A stretch of 64,000 nt of DNA from Pseudomonas triticicola (GTDB lineage Bacteria > Pseudomonadota > Gammaproteobacteria > Pseudomonadales > Pseudomonadaceae), in contig NZ_JAHSTX010000001.1 of the NCBI RefSeq assembly GCF_019145375.1, positions 2,083,001-2,147,000 of the forward strand, given 5' to 3'. Position numbers and translations under genes: made by a program. The notes below the pieces were generated by a model. The model was not told where the DNA came from and did no database searches. It was given only the letters and a program-made list of their open reading frames with translations. Numbering within the stretch: the first letter of the stretch is position 1; each line of letters opens with the position of its first letter. Below, piece after piece: positions 1-9,935 of the stretch.

Positions 1-1
1 T

Positions 2-304
2 ACCGAGGGTTTTATCCAATCGCCGGTAGCTGTCGACAAAGAGCTGGTTTTGACTTACCGGCAAACAGTTGGTGGAAAGTTTTGCCAGATACCCTTCTCT
101 TTCACCCCTCAGGCTGGGGCCAGCTATACGTTGAAGTCGGGCTACTGGACTGAACCCAAGGCTGGCCTTCTCCCGATCTTCACCTTCAATCAACAATACT
201 GCGGCCTGGGGGTAGTCAAAAAAATCGGATCTCAGGAAAGCATCGAACCCATCAAGCAACTGCGTATCAAAACCGCTTTTGCATGCCTCAGATTCGTCGA
301 GTGA
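2..304 (+). CDS. C-terminal end of a hypothetical protein (cut by window edge)
   Basis: A reading frame enters from the left edge and stays open for about 100 codons to a TGA at 302-304. The visible part has balanced coding composition (aromatic and glycine-rich, two Cys, no low-complexity shadow signature). I do not recognise a family. An internal TTG at 50 could be read as a start, but the frame is already open upstream, so a truncated larger gene is more likely. The next 112 bases (305-416) show no gene. Confidence 0.4.
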   Translation, partial: TEGFIQSPVAVDKELVLTYRQTVGGKFCQIPFSFTPQAGASYTLKSGYWTEPKAGLLPIFTFNQQYCGLGVVKKIGSQESIEPIKQLRIKTAFACLRFVE

Positions 305-416
305 AAACAACAACCTGTCTCGCTCGGCGCCCAGTAAAGAACATCCTGGTCCATCATTCTGCGGTGGCCCTTTGTAACTGGGAGCCGACACTCGACAATA
401 CTTCGCTGGCGACCGT

Positions 417-806
417 TTACTGGCTGGAAACACCCTGGCGCTTGGCATATTCCTGCGCGAGGCTCTGGGCGGTTTGTTGAGCATATTCAATACAGGGTTC
501 AATTCTGCTTCGCACCCCAATCTCCTCGATAGCGGCTATATACGCACTCTCGGTCAGGCACTTTTCAACCAGGGCGCTCGCAAGCGGCAAAGACACTGCT
601 GGCAACGCCGGAATAAATTCCCGGACAAAATCGGCAGCACTGGCAAGCCGGTTGGCATCGGTTGCAAAGGCCCATTCGCGCAGACTCACGTCATGCAGGT
701 TGCCGCCTTCATCCCAGCCGTCGGCAAAACGGTCTGTTTTTCCGCAAGCGCCCAGCACGCCGCAAACCAATAAGACAAGCAACCCATTCAGCGTTTTCAC
801 GAACAT
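417..806 (-). CDS. Small hypothetical lipoprotein
   Basis: This 129-residue protein has a lipoprotein signal: a basic N-terminus, a hydrophobic stretch at about residues 7-18 and a lipobox LGAC with the lipidated Cys at 21. It should therefore be exported and anchored in the inner or outer membrane. The mature part is mostly helical, with two further Cys (near residues 83 and 104) that could form a disulfide. No enzymatic motif is visible and I cannot assign a family. It stands alone, with a divergent dyad sequence upstream. Confidence 0.65.
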   Translation of the reverse strand: MFVKTLNGLLVLLVCGVLGACGKTDRFADGWDEGGNLHDVSLREWAFATDANRLASAADFVREFIPALPAVSLPLASALVEKCLTESAYIAAIEEIGVRSRIEPCIEYAQQTAQSLAQEYAKRQGVSSQ

Positions 807-843
807 CGATACTCACTGTATTCAGACTGAAAAATGAAGAGCT

Positions 844-872
844 GCAAATGATAGCAATATGATTGCATTTGC
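844..872. promoter_or_regulatory. Imperfect palindrome upstream of the lipoprotein gene
   Basis: GCAAATG at 844-850 and CATTTGC at 866-872 form a 7-base inverted repeat around an AT-rich centre, between the lipoprotein start and the 3' end of the LysR gene. It could be an operator or promoter element of the lipoprotein gene. No regulator can be named. Confidence 0.25.
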
Positions 873-909
873 GTGCACAGAATCAGATCCGATGAAAAGA
901 CGCCACCTC

Positions 910-1803
910 TTACATCCGATGCTGCTCCAGCAAAAAATCCACAAACAAGCGCACCCGCACCGGCATCGCCGCGCCGCCGACGAACACCGCATGAATCGGT
1001 TCCTCATCGCCCGGGTTAAACGCTTGGAGCAGCGGGATCAGCGCGCCGCGCTGCAAGTCTTCCCTGACGGTGAACTCGCCAATCCGCGCAATTCCGGCGC
1101 CGAGTCTGGCGAACTGGGCCAGTGCTTCGCCGCTGCTGCATTCGATGTTGCCGCTGACTTTCAGCGAGAACTCCTTGCCGTCGCGGATAAACGGCCAGTT
1201 GGCTTCGGCGCGGCGGAAGTTGAAGCGCAGGCAGTTGTGCTTGAGCAGGTCTTCCGGTTCGAGAGGTGTGCCGTGACGTTTCAGATAGTCGGACGATGCG
1301 ACCACGACTTGGCCGGTGTGGCCGAGTCGGCGTGCGGTCAACGGGCTGTCGGGCAGATGGCCGAAGCGTATGGCGACGTCCGCCTGGCCGGCGAGGATGT
1401 CGACTACTTCGTCGCCGAGGCTGAGGTCGACGACGATGTTCGGGTAACGGGCGGTGAAAGCTGCGACCAGCGGCACAATGGTCAGCCGTCCATGGCCAAG
1501 GGCGGCACTGACACGCAAGCGGCCCTTGGGTACGCCTTGGTCGGTAATGGCCCCTTCCACTTCGTCCATGTCGGCGAGAATTCGCCGGGCACCGCGCAGG
1601 AAGGCCTCGCCCTCGACGGTAAACGTCAGCGCGCGGGTCGTGCGCAGCAACAGACGAGTGCCGAGTCGTTGTTCGGCGCGGGCGATGATCCGACTGACCG
1701 CCGAAGGCGTCAGCCCCAACGCACGCGCAGCCGCTGAGAGGCTGCCCTCCTGCGCCACGGTGACGAACACGCTCATTTCCCCTGACCTGCCGTTGAAGTC
1801 CAT
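910..1803 (-). CDS. LysR-family transcriptional regulator
   Basis: This 297-residue protein has the standard LysR layout: a winged helix-turn-helix over residues 1-60 (AARALGLTPSAVSRIIARAE) followed by a two-lobed effector-binding domain. Length is normal for the family. The start is supported by an AAGAGG-like ribosome site just upstream. It is divergent from the MFS exporter at 1899 and probably regulates it. The 95-base intergenic region holds a LysR-type dyad. The effector is unknown. Confidence 0.9.
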   Translation of the reverse strand: MDFNGRSGEMSVFVTVAQEGSLSAAARALGLTPSAVSRIIARAEQRLGTRLLLRTTRALTFTVEGEAFLRGARRILADMDEVEGAITDQGVPKGRLRVSAALGHGRLTIVPLVAAFTARYPNIVVDLSLGDEVVDILAGQADVAIRFGHLPDSPLTARRLGHTGQVVVASSDYLKRHGTPLEPEDLLKHNCLRFNFRRAEANWPFIRDGKEFSLKVSGNIECSSGEALAQFARLGAGIARIGEFTVREDLQRGALIPLLQAFNPGDEEPIHAVFVGGAAMPVRVRLFVDFLLEQHRM

Positions 1804-1821
1804 TCGTGCCTCTTACGCAAA

Positions 1822-1840
1822 GGTGATTGCCAAAATCGCC
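1822..1840. promoter_or_regulatory. Candidate LysR box between LysR gene and MFS gene
   Basis: GGTGATT (1822-1828) and AATCGCC (1834-1840) form an interrupted, near-perfect dyad, with one mismatch. It contains a T-N11-A arrangement typical of LysR operators and lies in the short divergent promoter region. Assignment rests on position and symmetry only. Confidence 0.4.
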
Positions 1841-1898
1841 ATCTACCGCCGGAAAACGATGGATCGTAGCATTGGCGGCATAGATGAGGAGACTTTCC

Positions 1899-3065
1899 AT
1901 GCGTATCAATCCACCACTTGTTGCACTCGCTGTCGGCGCCTTTGGCATCGGCGTCACCGAGTTCGCGCCGATGGGCATGTTGCCCGGCATCGCTGCCGAT
2001 CTCGGCGTTTCCATTCCCGCTGCGGGGTTGTTGGTCAGTGCCTACGCCTTGGGCGTGCTGCTCGGCGCGCCGCTGATGACCCTGACCACTGGCAAGATCC
2101 CGCGGCGCTATCTGCTGATCGGGCTGATGGCGATTTTCACCCTGGGTAACCTGATGTCGGCGCTGGCCACCGATTACTCCAGCCTGATGGTCGCCAGGGT
2201 GATCACCTCGCTCAATCACGGCGCATTCTTTGGGGTCGGTTCTGTGGTCGCCGCCAGTGTGGTCGCGCCGGAAAAACGTGCCGGCGCCGTGGCGGCGATG
2301 TTCATGGGCCTGACGTTGGCGACCATCGGCGGTGTGCCGCTGGCGGCGTGGTTTGGTGAGCTATTCGGCTGGCGCACGGCGTTCTGGGGCATTACCGGTC
2401 TCGGCGTGCTGACCATGATCGCCTTGTGGTTCGCCCTGCCCAATCTGAAAGCAGAGCAAGGCGCGGGTGCGCTGGCGGAAATACGTGTATTGGGCCGCGG
2501 TCCGGTGTTGGCCGCGCTGGCCCTGACCGTGGTCGGCTCGAGTGCGATGTTCACCGTGTTCACCTACATCGCGCCGATTCTCAGCAGCGAGACCCACGCC
2601 TCCGCCGCGTTCATCACCGCCATGCTGGTGTTGTTCGGAATCGGTTTGACGCTGGGCAACATGTGGGGTGGCAAGGCTGCCGACCGTTCGATCGACCGCA
2701 CCCTGATCGTGTCGCTGAGCGCATTGATTGTGGTGTTGCTGGCGTTCACGGTGCTGATGCGCTGGCCGCTGCCGGCCGCCGTGGCCATTCTGATCTGGGG
2801 TATCGCCAGCTTCGCCCTGGTGCCGCCGCTGCAGATGCGCGTGATGGAAGCCGCCAAAGACGCGCCGAATCTAGCTTCGGCGGTGAACATCGGTGCGTTC
2901 AATTTTGGCAATGCGATCGGCGCGGCGCTGGGCGGCGCGGTGATCAATGCCGGGCTGGGTTATCCGGCGATTTCCCTGGCCGGCGCGGCGATGGCCGGTC
3001 TGGGGTTGCTGATGGTGCTGACGTTTGCCTGGCGTTCCAGAGCCAATGCTGCTGCGCTGGCGTGA
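1899..3065 (+). CDS. MFS transporter, AraJ/sugar-efflux type
   Basis: This 388-residue membrane protein has 12 predicted hydrophobic segments. Its N-terminal signature (GVTEFAPMGMLPGIAADLGVS, then ALGVLLGAPLMTL) is typical of the AraJ/YdhP branch of the major facilitator superfamily, usually proton-driven exporters of drugs or sugars. The start at 1899 is chosen because AGGAG at 1887-1891 is well spaced for it; an upstream in-frame ATG at 1884 would overlap that site. The substrate is unknown. Control by the divergent LysR protein is likely. Confidence 0.88.
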   Translation: MRINPPLVALAVGAFGIGVTEFAPMGMLPGIAADLGVSIPAAGLLVSAYALGVLLGAPLMTLTTGKIPRRYLLIGLMAIFTLGNLMSALATDYSSLMVARVITSLNHGAFFGVGSVVAASVVAPEKRAGAVAAMFMGLTLATIGGVPLAAWFGELFGWRTAFWGITGLGVLTMIALWFALPNLKAEQGAGALAEIRVLGRGPVLAALALTVVGSSAMFTVFTYIAPILSSETHASAAFITAMLVLFGIGLTLGNMWGGKAADRSIDRTLIVSLSALIVVLLAFTVLMRWPLPAAVAILIWGIASFALVPPLQMRVMEAAKDAPNLASAVNIGAFNFGNAIGAALGGAVINAGLGYPAISLAGAAMAGLGLLMVLTFAWRSRANAAALA

Positions 3066-3078
3066 GCCATGCGCAGCG

Positions 3079-4254
3079 CTACGCCCCGCCCTGCTGATAC
3101 TCACGCGGCGTGCAGCCGAACTCGCGACGGAACACCGTGTGCAGGTACTGCGCCGATTTGAAGCCGCACGCCTGGGCAATATCGGCAATCGCCGCATCGG
3201 TGTTCTTCAAACCGCTGGTAGCCGCCGCCAGTTTGAAACGCAGAATCTCGTCATGCACGCTGCAACCGCGCTCAGCGCGGAAATGCGCTTCCAGCGATGA
3301 ACGCGACACGCCGACATAGGCCGCCACCTGCGCGGTCTTGATGCCTTGGCAGGCATATTGGCGGATGAACAGCAGCGCTTGCATGACGTAGGGATTGCCC
3401 AGCGGTTGGTGCAGGCTCGACACCTGCACGTTGACCGCGTCCGGCGGAATCAGGATTTGCGTGCCGGTGGACGGCATGCCGTGGAGCATCTGGTGCAGCA
3501 ATTGCGCGGCGGTGCGGCCCATGGTTTCGGTGCCCTGAATCACCGAACTCAGCGGTACGCGAGTCAGGCTGCGGGTCAGCGGGTCATTGTCGATGCCGAT
3601 CAGCGCGACCTGCTCCGGCACGGCGATGCCGGCGGTCAGACAGGCTTGCAGCAACTGCCGGGCACGGGCGTCGCTGACGGCGATGATGCCGATCGGTTTG
3701 GGCAGGCTGTGCAGCCAGGCGATCAGTTGTTCGACGGCGCTGTCCCACAGCGGTGCGCTGGTGCCCATGCCGCGATAGATCTCGGCATGCAGGCCGTCGC
3801 GCTGCATCAGTTTGCGAAAGGCTTTTTCCCGCTCCTGCGCCCAGCGATTGGCCTGCGCCTCCGGCAGACTGAAACAGGCAAAGCGCTGCAACCCCGCCTC
3901 GACCAGATGCGAGTAAGCCAGAGTGATCAATGCGTTGTTATCGGTGGCGACATAGGGAATCGCTTTCGGATAGGCGCGAGGATCCTCGTAGGAACCGCCC
4001 ACCGCCACCACCGGCAAATGAATGTCGGCCAGCGCCTCGCCAATCAGCGGATCATCGAAGTCGGCAATGATCCCGTCACCCTGCCAGCGCTCGATGCCTT
4101 TCAAGCGGCAGAGAAAGTCCTCTTCCAGAAACAGGTCCCAGGAAGCGCGAGTGCTGCTCAGGTAGTTGCCGATGCCGCTGATGATTCCACGGTCGTAGAT
4201 CTTGCTGCCGTTGAACAACAGGGCGATGCGGTGCACGGGCGGTAGGCTCTTCAT
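3079..4254 (-). CDS. xylR: XylR/XutR-type AraC regulator of xylose genes
   Basis: This 391-residue regulator has an N-terminal periplasmic-binding-protein-like sugar-sensing domain (about residues 8-275) and a C-terminal AraC double helix-turn-helix (about 285-390, ending near [18 protein letters not shown] and PREYQ). This fusion is typical of XylR of enteric bacteria and XutR of P. fluorescens, which activate transcription when xylose is bound. It is divergent from xylA, with the regulatory region between them. Function is inferred from architecture and context, both of which fit strongly. Confidence 0.92.
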   Translation of the reverse strand: MKSLPPVHRIALLFNGSKIYDRGIISGIGNYLSSTRASWDLFLEEDFLCRLKGIERWQGDGIIADFDDPLIGEALADIHLPVVAVGGSYEDPRAYPKAIPYVATDNNALITLAYSHLVEAGLQRFACFSLPEAQANRWAQEREKAFRKLMQRDGLHAEIYRGMGTSAPLWDSAVEQLIAWLHSLPKPIGIIAVSDARARQLLQACLTAGIAVPEQVALIGIDNDPLTRSLTRVPLSSVIQGTETMGRTAAQLLHQMLHGMPSTGTQILIPPDAVNVQVSSLHQPLGNPYVMQALLFIRQYACQGIKTAQVAAYVGVSRSSLEAHFRAERGCSVHDEILRFKLAAATSGLKNTDAAIADIAQACGFKSAQYLHTVFRREFGCTPREYQQGGA

Positions 4255-4281
4255 TCAGTATCCGGATTTTGCGTCAAGCCA

Positions 4282-4360
4282 TTCGCGAGCAGGCTCGCTC
4301 CCACACAGTTTTGTGAACGACACGAATCAAATGTGGGAGCGAGCCTGCTCGCGAAAGCGG
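4282..4360. repeat. REPIN (inverted pair of REP sequences)
   Basis: Two REP palindromes with the core GTGGGAGCGAGC lie in opposite orientation at 4282-4306 and 4333-4360, between xylR and xylA. This is the common mobile REPIN unit of the P. fluorescens group. It sits upstream of the presumed regulator sites. Confidence 0.85.
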
Positions 4361-4436
4361 CCTCAAATTGTTTTTGTACTGTTCCAGGCCGCCATGTCAC
4401 GGCAACGATGGACACAGACTAGGCCTGCGAGCGCTG

Positions 4437-4474
4437 AAGCTCAATACGCAAAATCGCACTCGCAGTTGAGGCTT
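4437..4474. promoter_or_regulatory. Candidate XylR/XutR inverted-repeat site upstream of xylA
   Basis: AAGCTCAA (4437-4444) and TTGAGGCTT (4466-4474) form an inverted repeat about 70 bases upstream of xylA. XutR of P. fluorescens SBW25 is known to bind inverted repeats in the same interval. A possible -10 element TAGTAT lies at 4504-4509. The assignment is inferred from position and symmetry. Confidence 0.4.
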
Positions 4475-4543
4475 TTCATAATCAGCGGGCACGGGGCCGT
4501 TGCTAGTATCGAGACACCGCCAAGAACAACAAGGACAAGGTCC

Positions 4544-5860
4544 ATGCAGTATTTTCCCAATATCGAGCCGGTTCGCTACGAAGGCCCGAACAGTGATTCG
4601 CCCCTCGCTTTCCGCCACTACGACGCCGACAAGCTGATCCTCGGCAAACCCATGCGTGAACACCTGCGCATGGCCGCCTGCTACTGGCACACCTTCGTCT
4701 GGCCGGGCTCCGATGTGTTCGGTGCCGGCACCTTCAAACGCCCGTGGCAACGCAGTGGCGAACCGATGGAACTGGCTATCGGCAAGGCTCAAGCCGCATT
4801 CGAGTTCTTCAGCAAACTGGGCATCGATTACTACTGCTTTCACGATACGGACGTCGCCCCGGAAGGCAACTCGCTGAAGGAGTACCGCGAACACTTCGCG
4901 CAAATGGTCGACCGCCTTGAGCAACATCAGGAACAGAGCGGTATCAAGTTGCTCTGGGGCACCGCCAACTGCTTCAGCAATCCTCGTTTTGCCGCCGGTG
5001 CCGCGAGCAATCCCGATCCGGAAGTGTTCGCCTGCGCCGCCGCGCAAGTGTTCAGCGCGATGAACGCCACCCATCGGCTCAAAGGTTCCAACTACGTGTT
5101 GTGGGGTGGCCGTGAAGGCTACGAAACCCTGCTCAACACCGATCTGAAACGCGAGCGCGAACAACTCGGGCGCTTCATGCGCATGGTGGTCGAGCACAAG
5201 CACAAGATCGGTTTCACCGGCGACCTGCTGATCGAGCCCAAGCCGCAGGAGCCGACCAAGCACCAATACGATTACGACAGCGCCACGGTGTTCGGCTTCC
5301 TCCAGCAGTACGGCCTGGAGAAGGAAATCAAGGTCAACATCGAGGCCAACCACGCGACACTGGCCGGCCACAGCTTTCATCACGAAATCGCCACCGCCGC
5401 CTCGCTGGGAATTTTCGGCAGCATCGACGCCAACCGTGGCGATCCGCAGAACGGCTGGGACACCGACCAGTTCCCCAACAGCGTCGAAGAAATGACCCTG
5501 GCGACCTATGAAATCCTCAAGGCCGGCGGTTTCAAGAATGGCGGTTTCAACTTCGACTCCAAGGTGCGCCGGCAGAGCCTCGACGAGATCGACCTGTTCC
5601 ACGGCCACGTCGGCGCCATGGATGTTCTTGCCCTGTCGCTGGAACGTGCCGCCGCGATGGTCGAGAACGATCAATTGCAAACCCTCAAGGACCAACGCTA
5701 CGCCGGCTGGCGTCAGCCGTTCGGGCAAGCGGTGATGGCAGGAGACTTCAATCTTGAGTCACTGGCAGAGCACGCGTTTACCAACGAGTTGAACCCGCAA
5801 GCCGTCAGCGGCCGCCAGGAAATGCTCGAAAACATCGTCAACCGTTACCTGTATCGCTGA
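4544..5860 (+). CDS. xylA: Xylose isomerase
   Basis: This 438-residue enzyme interconverts D-xylose and D-xylulose in the cytoplasm, the first intracellular step of xylose use. Its length matches class II xylose isomerases. The catalytic His100 and Asp103 lie in [13 protein letters not shown], and the metal-site segment reads [16 protein letters not shown]. The start at 4544 follows AAGGACAAGG and gives the family-typical N-terminus [10 protein letters not shown]. The same frame stays open upstream through the REPIN, but that extension is not coding. No xylulokinase gene follows; transport genes do. Confidence 0.97.
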   Translation: MQYFPNIEPVRYEGPNSDSPLAFRHYDADKLILGKPMREHLRMAACYWHTFVWPGSDVFGAGTFKRPWQRSGEPMELAIGKAQAAFEFFSKLGIDYYCFHDTDVAPEGNSLKEYREHFAQMVDRLEQHQEQSGIKLLWGTANCFSNPRFAAGAASNPDPEVFACAAAQVFSAMNATHRLKGSNYVLWGGREGYETLLNTDLKREREQLGRFMRMVVEHKHKIGFTGDLLIEPKPQEPTKHQYDYDSATVFGFLQQYGLEKEIKVNIEANHATLAGHSFHHEIATAASLGIFGSIDANRGDPQNGWDTDQFPNSVEEMTLATYEILKAGGFKNGGFNFDSKVRRQSLDEIDLFHGHVGAMDVLALSLERAAAMVENDQLQTLKDQRYAGWRQPFGQAVMAGDFNLESLAEHAFTNELNPQAVSGRQEMLENIVNRYLYR

Positions 5861-6007
5861 TCGCCAAGGGAGGCTGCCGACGCAACGACGCTGTGACAAT
5901 TGCACGACAATTCTGTGCCTGCTGCGTCGGCAGATTCTCTACAGTTCTACCAGCCCGATTCATCGTCAGGCCGTGTCTTTCCAACAAAAATAAAAGGACG
6001 CACCACC

Positions 6008-7009
6008 ATGAAGAACTTGAAACGTACGCTGTTGGCCAGTGCCCTGGCGTTCTTGGCCCTGCCGGTAATGGCCGACGCCACCCACCCAAAAATCGGTTTC
6101 TCCATTGACGATCTGCGTCTGGAACGCTGGTCGCGCGACCGCGATTACTTCGTCGCGGCGGCGGAAAAAATGGACGCCAAAGTCTTCGTGCAATCGGCGG
6201 ACGCCAACGAGCAGAAGCAGATTTCGCAGATCGAAAACCTCATCTCTCGCGGCGTCGATGTGATCGTCATCGTGCCTTTCAACGCGACAGTGCTGACCAA
6301 CGCCGTGGCCGAGGCGAAGAAAGCCGGGATTAAAGTGGTGTCTTACGACCGGCTGATTCTCAACGCCGATGTCGACGCCTATATCTCCTTCGATAACGAA
6401 AAAGTCGGCGAGATGCAGGCCGGCGGCGTGCTGAAAGCAGCGCCCAAGGGCAATTACTTCTTGCTGGGTGGCGCGCCGACCGACAACAACGCCAAGATCC
6501 TCCGTGAAGGCCAGATGAAGGTGCTGCAACCGGCCATCGACAAGGGCGATATCAAGATCGTCGGCCAGCAGTGGGTCAAGGAATGGAACCCGACCGAAGC
6601 GCTGAGCATTGTCGAAAACGCCCTGACACGTAACAACAACAAAATCGACGGCATCGTCGCCTCCAACGACGCCACCGCTGGCGGCGCCATCCAGGCACTG
6701 GCCGCGCAGCAACTGGCCGGCAAGGTGCCGATTTCCGGTCAGGACGCCGACCTCGCAGCGGTCAAACGCGTGATCGCCGGCACGCAAACCATGACCGTGT
6801 ACAAACCGCTGAAACTCATCGCCTCCGAAGCGGCCAAGCTCTCGGTGCAACTGGCACGCAACGAAAAACCGGCCTACACCTCGCAGTACGACAACGGCAG
6901 CAAAAAGGTCGACACCATCCTGCTCACGCCAACGCCGTTGACCAAGGACAACATCGACTTGCTCGAACAGGACGGCTTCTACACCAAGGCGCAGATTGCC
7001 GGGCAGTGA
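6008..7009 (+). CDS. xylF: D-xylose ABC transporter, periplasmic binding protein
   Basis: This 333-residue periplasmic protein has a cleavable signal peptide (MKNLKRTLLASALAFLALP, cleaved after about residue 22) and a ribose/xylose-binding fold with the segment KIGFSIDDLRLERWSRDRDYF typical of XylF. It captures xylose for XylGH. The start is set by AAGGACG upstream. The 147 bases after xylA contain no gene. A REPIN separates it from xylG and may favour higher binding-protein levels. Confidence 0.95.
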   Translation: MKNLKRTLLASALAFLALPVMADATHPKIGFSIDDLRLERWSRDRDYFVAAAEKMDAKVFVQSADANEQKQISQIENLISRGVDVIVIVPFNATVLTNAVAEAKKAGIKVVSYDRLILNADVDAYISFDNEKVGEMQAGGVLKAAPKGNYFLLGGAPTDNNAKILREGQMKVLQPAIDKGDIKIVGQQWVKEWNPTEALSIVENALTRNNNKIDGIVASNDATAGGAIQALAAQQLAGKVPISGQDADLAAVKRVIAGTQTMTVYKPLKLIASEAAKLSVQLARNEKPAYTSQYDNGSKKVDTILLTPTPLTKDNIDLLEQDGFYTKAQIAGQ

Positions 7010-7035
7010 TCCGGTCGTAAATCTTGATCAGACCT

Positions 7036-7124
7036 GTGGGAGCGAGCCTGCTCGCGAAAGCGGAGTGTCAGTCAGTAAAGCTCTGTCTGAAAAGGCGCCT
7101 TCGCGAGCAGGCTCGCTCCCACAC
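7036..7124. repeat. REPIN between xylF and xylG
   Basis: Two oppositely oriented REP palindromes (7036-7063 and 7097-7124) lie inside the xyl operon, 27 bases after the xylF stop and 43 bases before xylG. Transcribed, they would make a large hairpin directly downstream of the binding-protein gene. Confidence 0.88.
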
Positions 7125-7166
7125 AGGTTCAGTGGTGTTTGAGTCCCTGGTATACGAGCCTTTTCC

Positions 7167-8723
7167 ATGTCCGACTATCTGCTGCAAATGAACGGCATCG
7201 TCAAAACCTTCGGCGGTGTCAAAGCGCTCAACGGCATCGACATCAAGGTCAGGCCCGGTGAATGCGTGGGCCTGTGCGGCGAGAATGGCGCCGGCAAGTC
7301 GACACTGATGAAGATCCTTTCGGCGGTCTATCCCCATGGCACCTGGGACGGCGAAATTCTCTGGGACGGGCAACCGCTCAGGGCGCAGTCGATCAGCGAA
7401 ACCGAGGGCGCCGGCATCGTCATCATCCATCAGGAACTGACCCTGGTTCCGGATCTGTCGGTGGCGGAAAACATCTTCATGGGCCATGAGCTGACGCTGC
7501 CCGGCGGGCGCATGAACTACCCGGCGATGATCCACCGTGCCGAAGCCTTGATGCGTGAATTGAAAGTGCCGGACATGAACGTTTCGCTGCCGGTTTCGCA
7601 GTACGGCGGCGGCTACCAGCAACTGGTGGAAATCGCCAAGGCCCTGAACAAACAGGCGCGTCTGCTGATTCTCGACGAACCCTCCTCGGCCCTGAGCCGC
7701 TCGGAAATCGAAGTGCTGCTGGACATCATCCGTGACCTCAAAGCCAAGGGCGTCGCCTGCGTCTACATCTCGCACAAACTCGATGAAGTCGCCGCCGTGT
7801 GCGACACCATTTCGGTGATCCGCGACGGCAAACACATCGCCACCACCGCCATGGCCGACATGGACATTCCACAGATCATCACGCAGATGGTCGGGCGCGA
7901 AATGAGCAACCTCTACCCCAGCGAGCCGCATGCAATTGGCGAGGTGATTTTCGAGGCGCGCCACATCACTTGCTACGACGTCGACAACCCCAAGCGCAAA
8001 CGGGTCGACGACATTTCCTTCAGCCTCAAACGCGGCGAGATTCTTGGCATTGCCGGGCTGGTCGGGGCCGGGCGCACCGAGCTGGTCACCGCACTGTTCG
8101 GCGCTTACCCCGGCCGCCATGAAGGCGAAGTCTGGCTGGACGGCCAGCCAATCGACACGCGCACGCCGCTGAAAGCGATTCGCGCCGGCCTGTGCCTGGT
8201 GCCCGAAGATCGCAAGCGCCAGGGCATCATTCCGGATCTCGGTGTCGGTCAGAACATCACCCTCGCCGTGCTCGAGAGCTATTCGAAAATGACCCGCATC
8301 GATGCCGAAGCCGAGCTGGGCTGCATCGACCGGGAAATCTCCCGTCTGCATCTGAAAACCGCAAGTCCGTCCCTGCCAATCACCAGCCTGTCGGGCGGTA
8401 ACCAGCAGAAAGCCGTGCTGGCGAAAATGCTGTTGGCCAAACCGCGCGTGCTGATTCTCGACGAGCCGACCCGAGGCGTGGACGTCGGCGCCAAGTACGA
8501 GATCTACAAGTTGATGGGCGCGCTGGCCGCCGAGGGGGTGTCGATCATCATGGTTTCATCGGAACTGGCCGAAGTACTCGGCGTCTCCGACCGCGTATTG
8601 GTGATCGGCGAAGGCCAGTTGCGCGGCGATTTCGTCAACCATGAACTGACCCAGGAACAGGTACTCGCCGCCGCCCTCAGTCAGCCGGGCAGCCATAACA
8701 ATAATGATCGGAAAACCGCGTAA
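7167..8723 (+). CDS. xylG: D-xylose ABC transporter, ATP-binding protein
   Basis: This 518-residue protein has two ABC ATPase halves, as in sugar importers of the RbsA/XylG family. The first half has Walker [10 protein letters not shown] (about residues 39-47) and Walker [12 protein letters not shown]. The second has a degenerate Walker A (LVGAGRTEL), an intact signature LSGGNQQKA and Walker [15 protein letters not shown]. It energises xylose import with XylH at the inner membrane. Its stop codon abuts the xylH start, indicating translational coupling. Confidence 0.95.
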   Translation: MSDYLLQMNGIVKTFGGVKALNGIDIKVRPGECVGLCGENGAGKSTLMKILSAVYPHGTWDGEILWDGQPLRAQSISETEGAGIVIIHQELTLVPDLSVAENIFMGHELTLPGGRMNYPAMIHRAEALMRELKVPDMNVSLPVSQYGGGYQQLVEIAKALNKQARLLILDEPSSALSRSEIEVLLDIIRDLKAKGVACVYISHKLDEVAAVCDTISVIRDGKHIATTAMADMDIPQIITQMVGREMSNLYPSEPHAIGEVIFEARHITCYDVDNPKRKRVDDISFSLKRGEILGIAGLVGAGRTELVTALFGAYPGRHEGEVWLDGQPIDTRTPLKAIRAGLCLVPEDRKRQGIIPDLGVGQNITLAVLESYSKMTRIDAEAELGCIDREISRLHLKTASPSLPITSLSGGNQQKAVLAKMLLAKPRVLILDEPTRGVDVGAKYEIYKLMGALAAEGVSIIMVSSELAEVLGVSDRVLVIGEGQLRGDFVNHELTQEQVLAAALSQPGSHNNNDRKTA

Positions 8724-9860
8724 ATGAATCAGGTCAAACAACTGTTCACTCGCTACAAAATGCTCGCGCTGGTATTCGCCGTGGTGCTGATCTGGCTGTT
8801 CTTCAGCTGGCAGACCGAGGGCGGCTTCCTTACCCCGCGCAACCTTTCCAACCTGCTGCGGCAGATGTCGATCACCGGAATTCTGGCCTGCGGCATGGTG
8901 CTGGTGATCATCAGCGGCGAGATCGATTTGTCGGTGGGTTCATTGCTCGGCCTGCTCGGCGGCCTCGCGGCGATACTCGACGTGGTCTATCACATTCCAC
9001 TGCTGGCGAATCTCAGTCTGGTTGCCCTGTGCGGCCTGATGATCGGTCTCGCCAACGGCTACATGGCGGCGTACTTGCGCATCCCGTCATTTATCGTCGG
9101 CCTGGGCGGCATGTTGGCGTTTCGCGGCATTTTGCTGGGGATCACCGGCGGCACCACCATCGCCCCGGTATCGCCGGAGCTGGTCTATGTCGGCCAAGGT
9201 TATCTGCCCCACGCGATCGGCACTGGCCTGGGTGTGCTGCTGTTTGCGCTGACAGTGTTCCTGACCTGGAAACAACGACGCAATCGCGCCCTGCATGGCC
9301 TGGCGGCGCATTCACTGGTGCGTGATGTTGTGCGCGTGCTGGTGATCGGCGCGGTGCTGGCCGGTTTCGTCCAGACCCTCAACAGCTATGACGGCATTCC
9401 GGTGCCGGTGCTGCTGTTGTTGATTCTGCTCGGCGTGTTCAGCTACGTCACCAGCCAGACCGTGTTCGGCCGCCGGGTCTATTCGGTCGGCAGCAACATG
9501 GAAGCGACGCGCCTGTCCGGCATCAATGTGCAAGCGGTCAAGCTGTGGATCTTCGGCATCATGGGCGTGATGTGCGCCCTCGCCGGCGTGGTCAACACCG
9601 CACGCCTCGCCGCCGGCTCACCGTCCGCCGGCAGCATGGGCGAACTCGACGCCATCGCCGCCTGCTTCATCGGCGGCACCTCCATGCGCGGCGGCTCCGG
9701 CACCGTCTACGGCGCCCTCCTCGGCGCGCTGGTGATCACCAGTCTGGACAACGGCATGTCCATGCTCGACGTGGATAGTTACTGGCAGATGATCGTCAAG
9801 GGCAGCATTCTGGTGTTGGCGGTCTGGGTGGATGTGAGTACGCGCACGGCGCGGCGTTGA
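8724..9860 (+). CDS. xylH: D-xylose ABC transporter, permease
   Basis: This 378-residue integral membrane protein has about ten hydrophobic segments and the BPD_transp_2 signatures GEIDLSVGSLLGLLGG and AAGSPSAGSMGELDAIAACFIGG. It forms the xylose channel with XylG. Its ATG follows the xylG stop with no gap. It appears to be the last gene of the xyl operon. Confidence 0.95.
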   Translation: MNQVKQLFTRYKMLALVFAVVLIWLFFSWQTEGGFLTPRNLSNLLRQMSITGILACGMVLVIISGEIDLSVGSLLGLLGGLAAILDVVYHIPLLANLSLVALCGLMIGLANGYMAAYLRIPSFIVGLGGMLAFRGILLGITGGTTIAPVSPELVYVGQGYLPHAIGTGLGVLLFALTVFLTWKQRRNRALHGLAAHSLVRDVVRVLVIGAVLAGFVQTLNSYDGIPVPVLLLLILLGVFSYVTSQTVFGRRVYSVGSNMEATRLSGINVQAVKLWIFGIMGVMCALAGVVNTARLAAGSPSAGSMGELDAIAACFIGGTSMRGGSGTVYGALLGALVITSLDNGMSMLDVDSYWQMIVKGSILVLAVWVDVSTRTARR

Positions 9861-9935
9861 TCGCGGCAAACCTGGAGGGATCTGCTTCAAAAGGGAGCAA
9901 GAACGCAAGCCGCTGCTACGCTACGTAACACAATA

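Noticed and set aside
1016..2014. 332-codon frame on the minus strand over the LysR gene
   Set aside because: Its Arg/Pro/His-rich composition and overlap with the well-supported LysR and MFS genes mark it as a shadow.
4485..4506. Possible sigma-54 promoter upstream of xylA (GGCACG ... TTGC)
   Set aside because: The GG and GC elements are separated by 12 bases, not 10, which sigma-54 does not tolerate.
4202..4543. Open frame extending xylA upstream by 114 codons
   Set aside because: It runs through the REPIN and the xylR-xylA control region, and the family-typical N-terminus with a good ribosome site begins at 4544.
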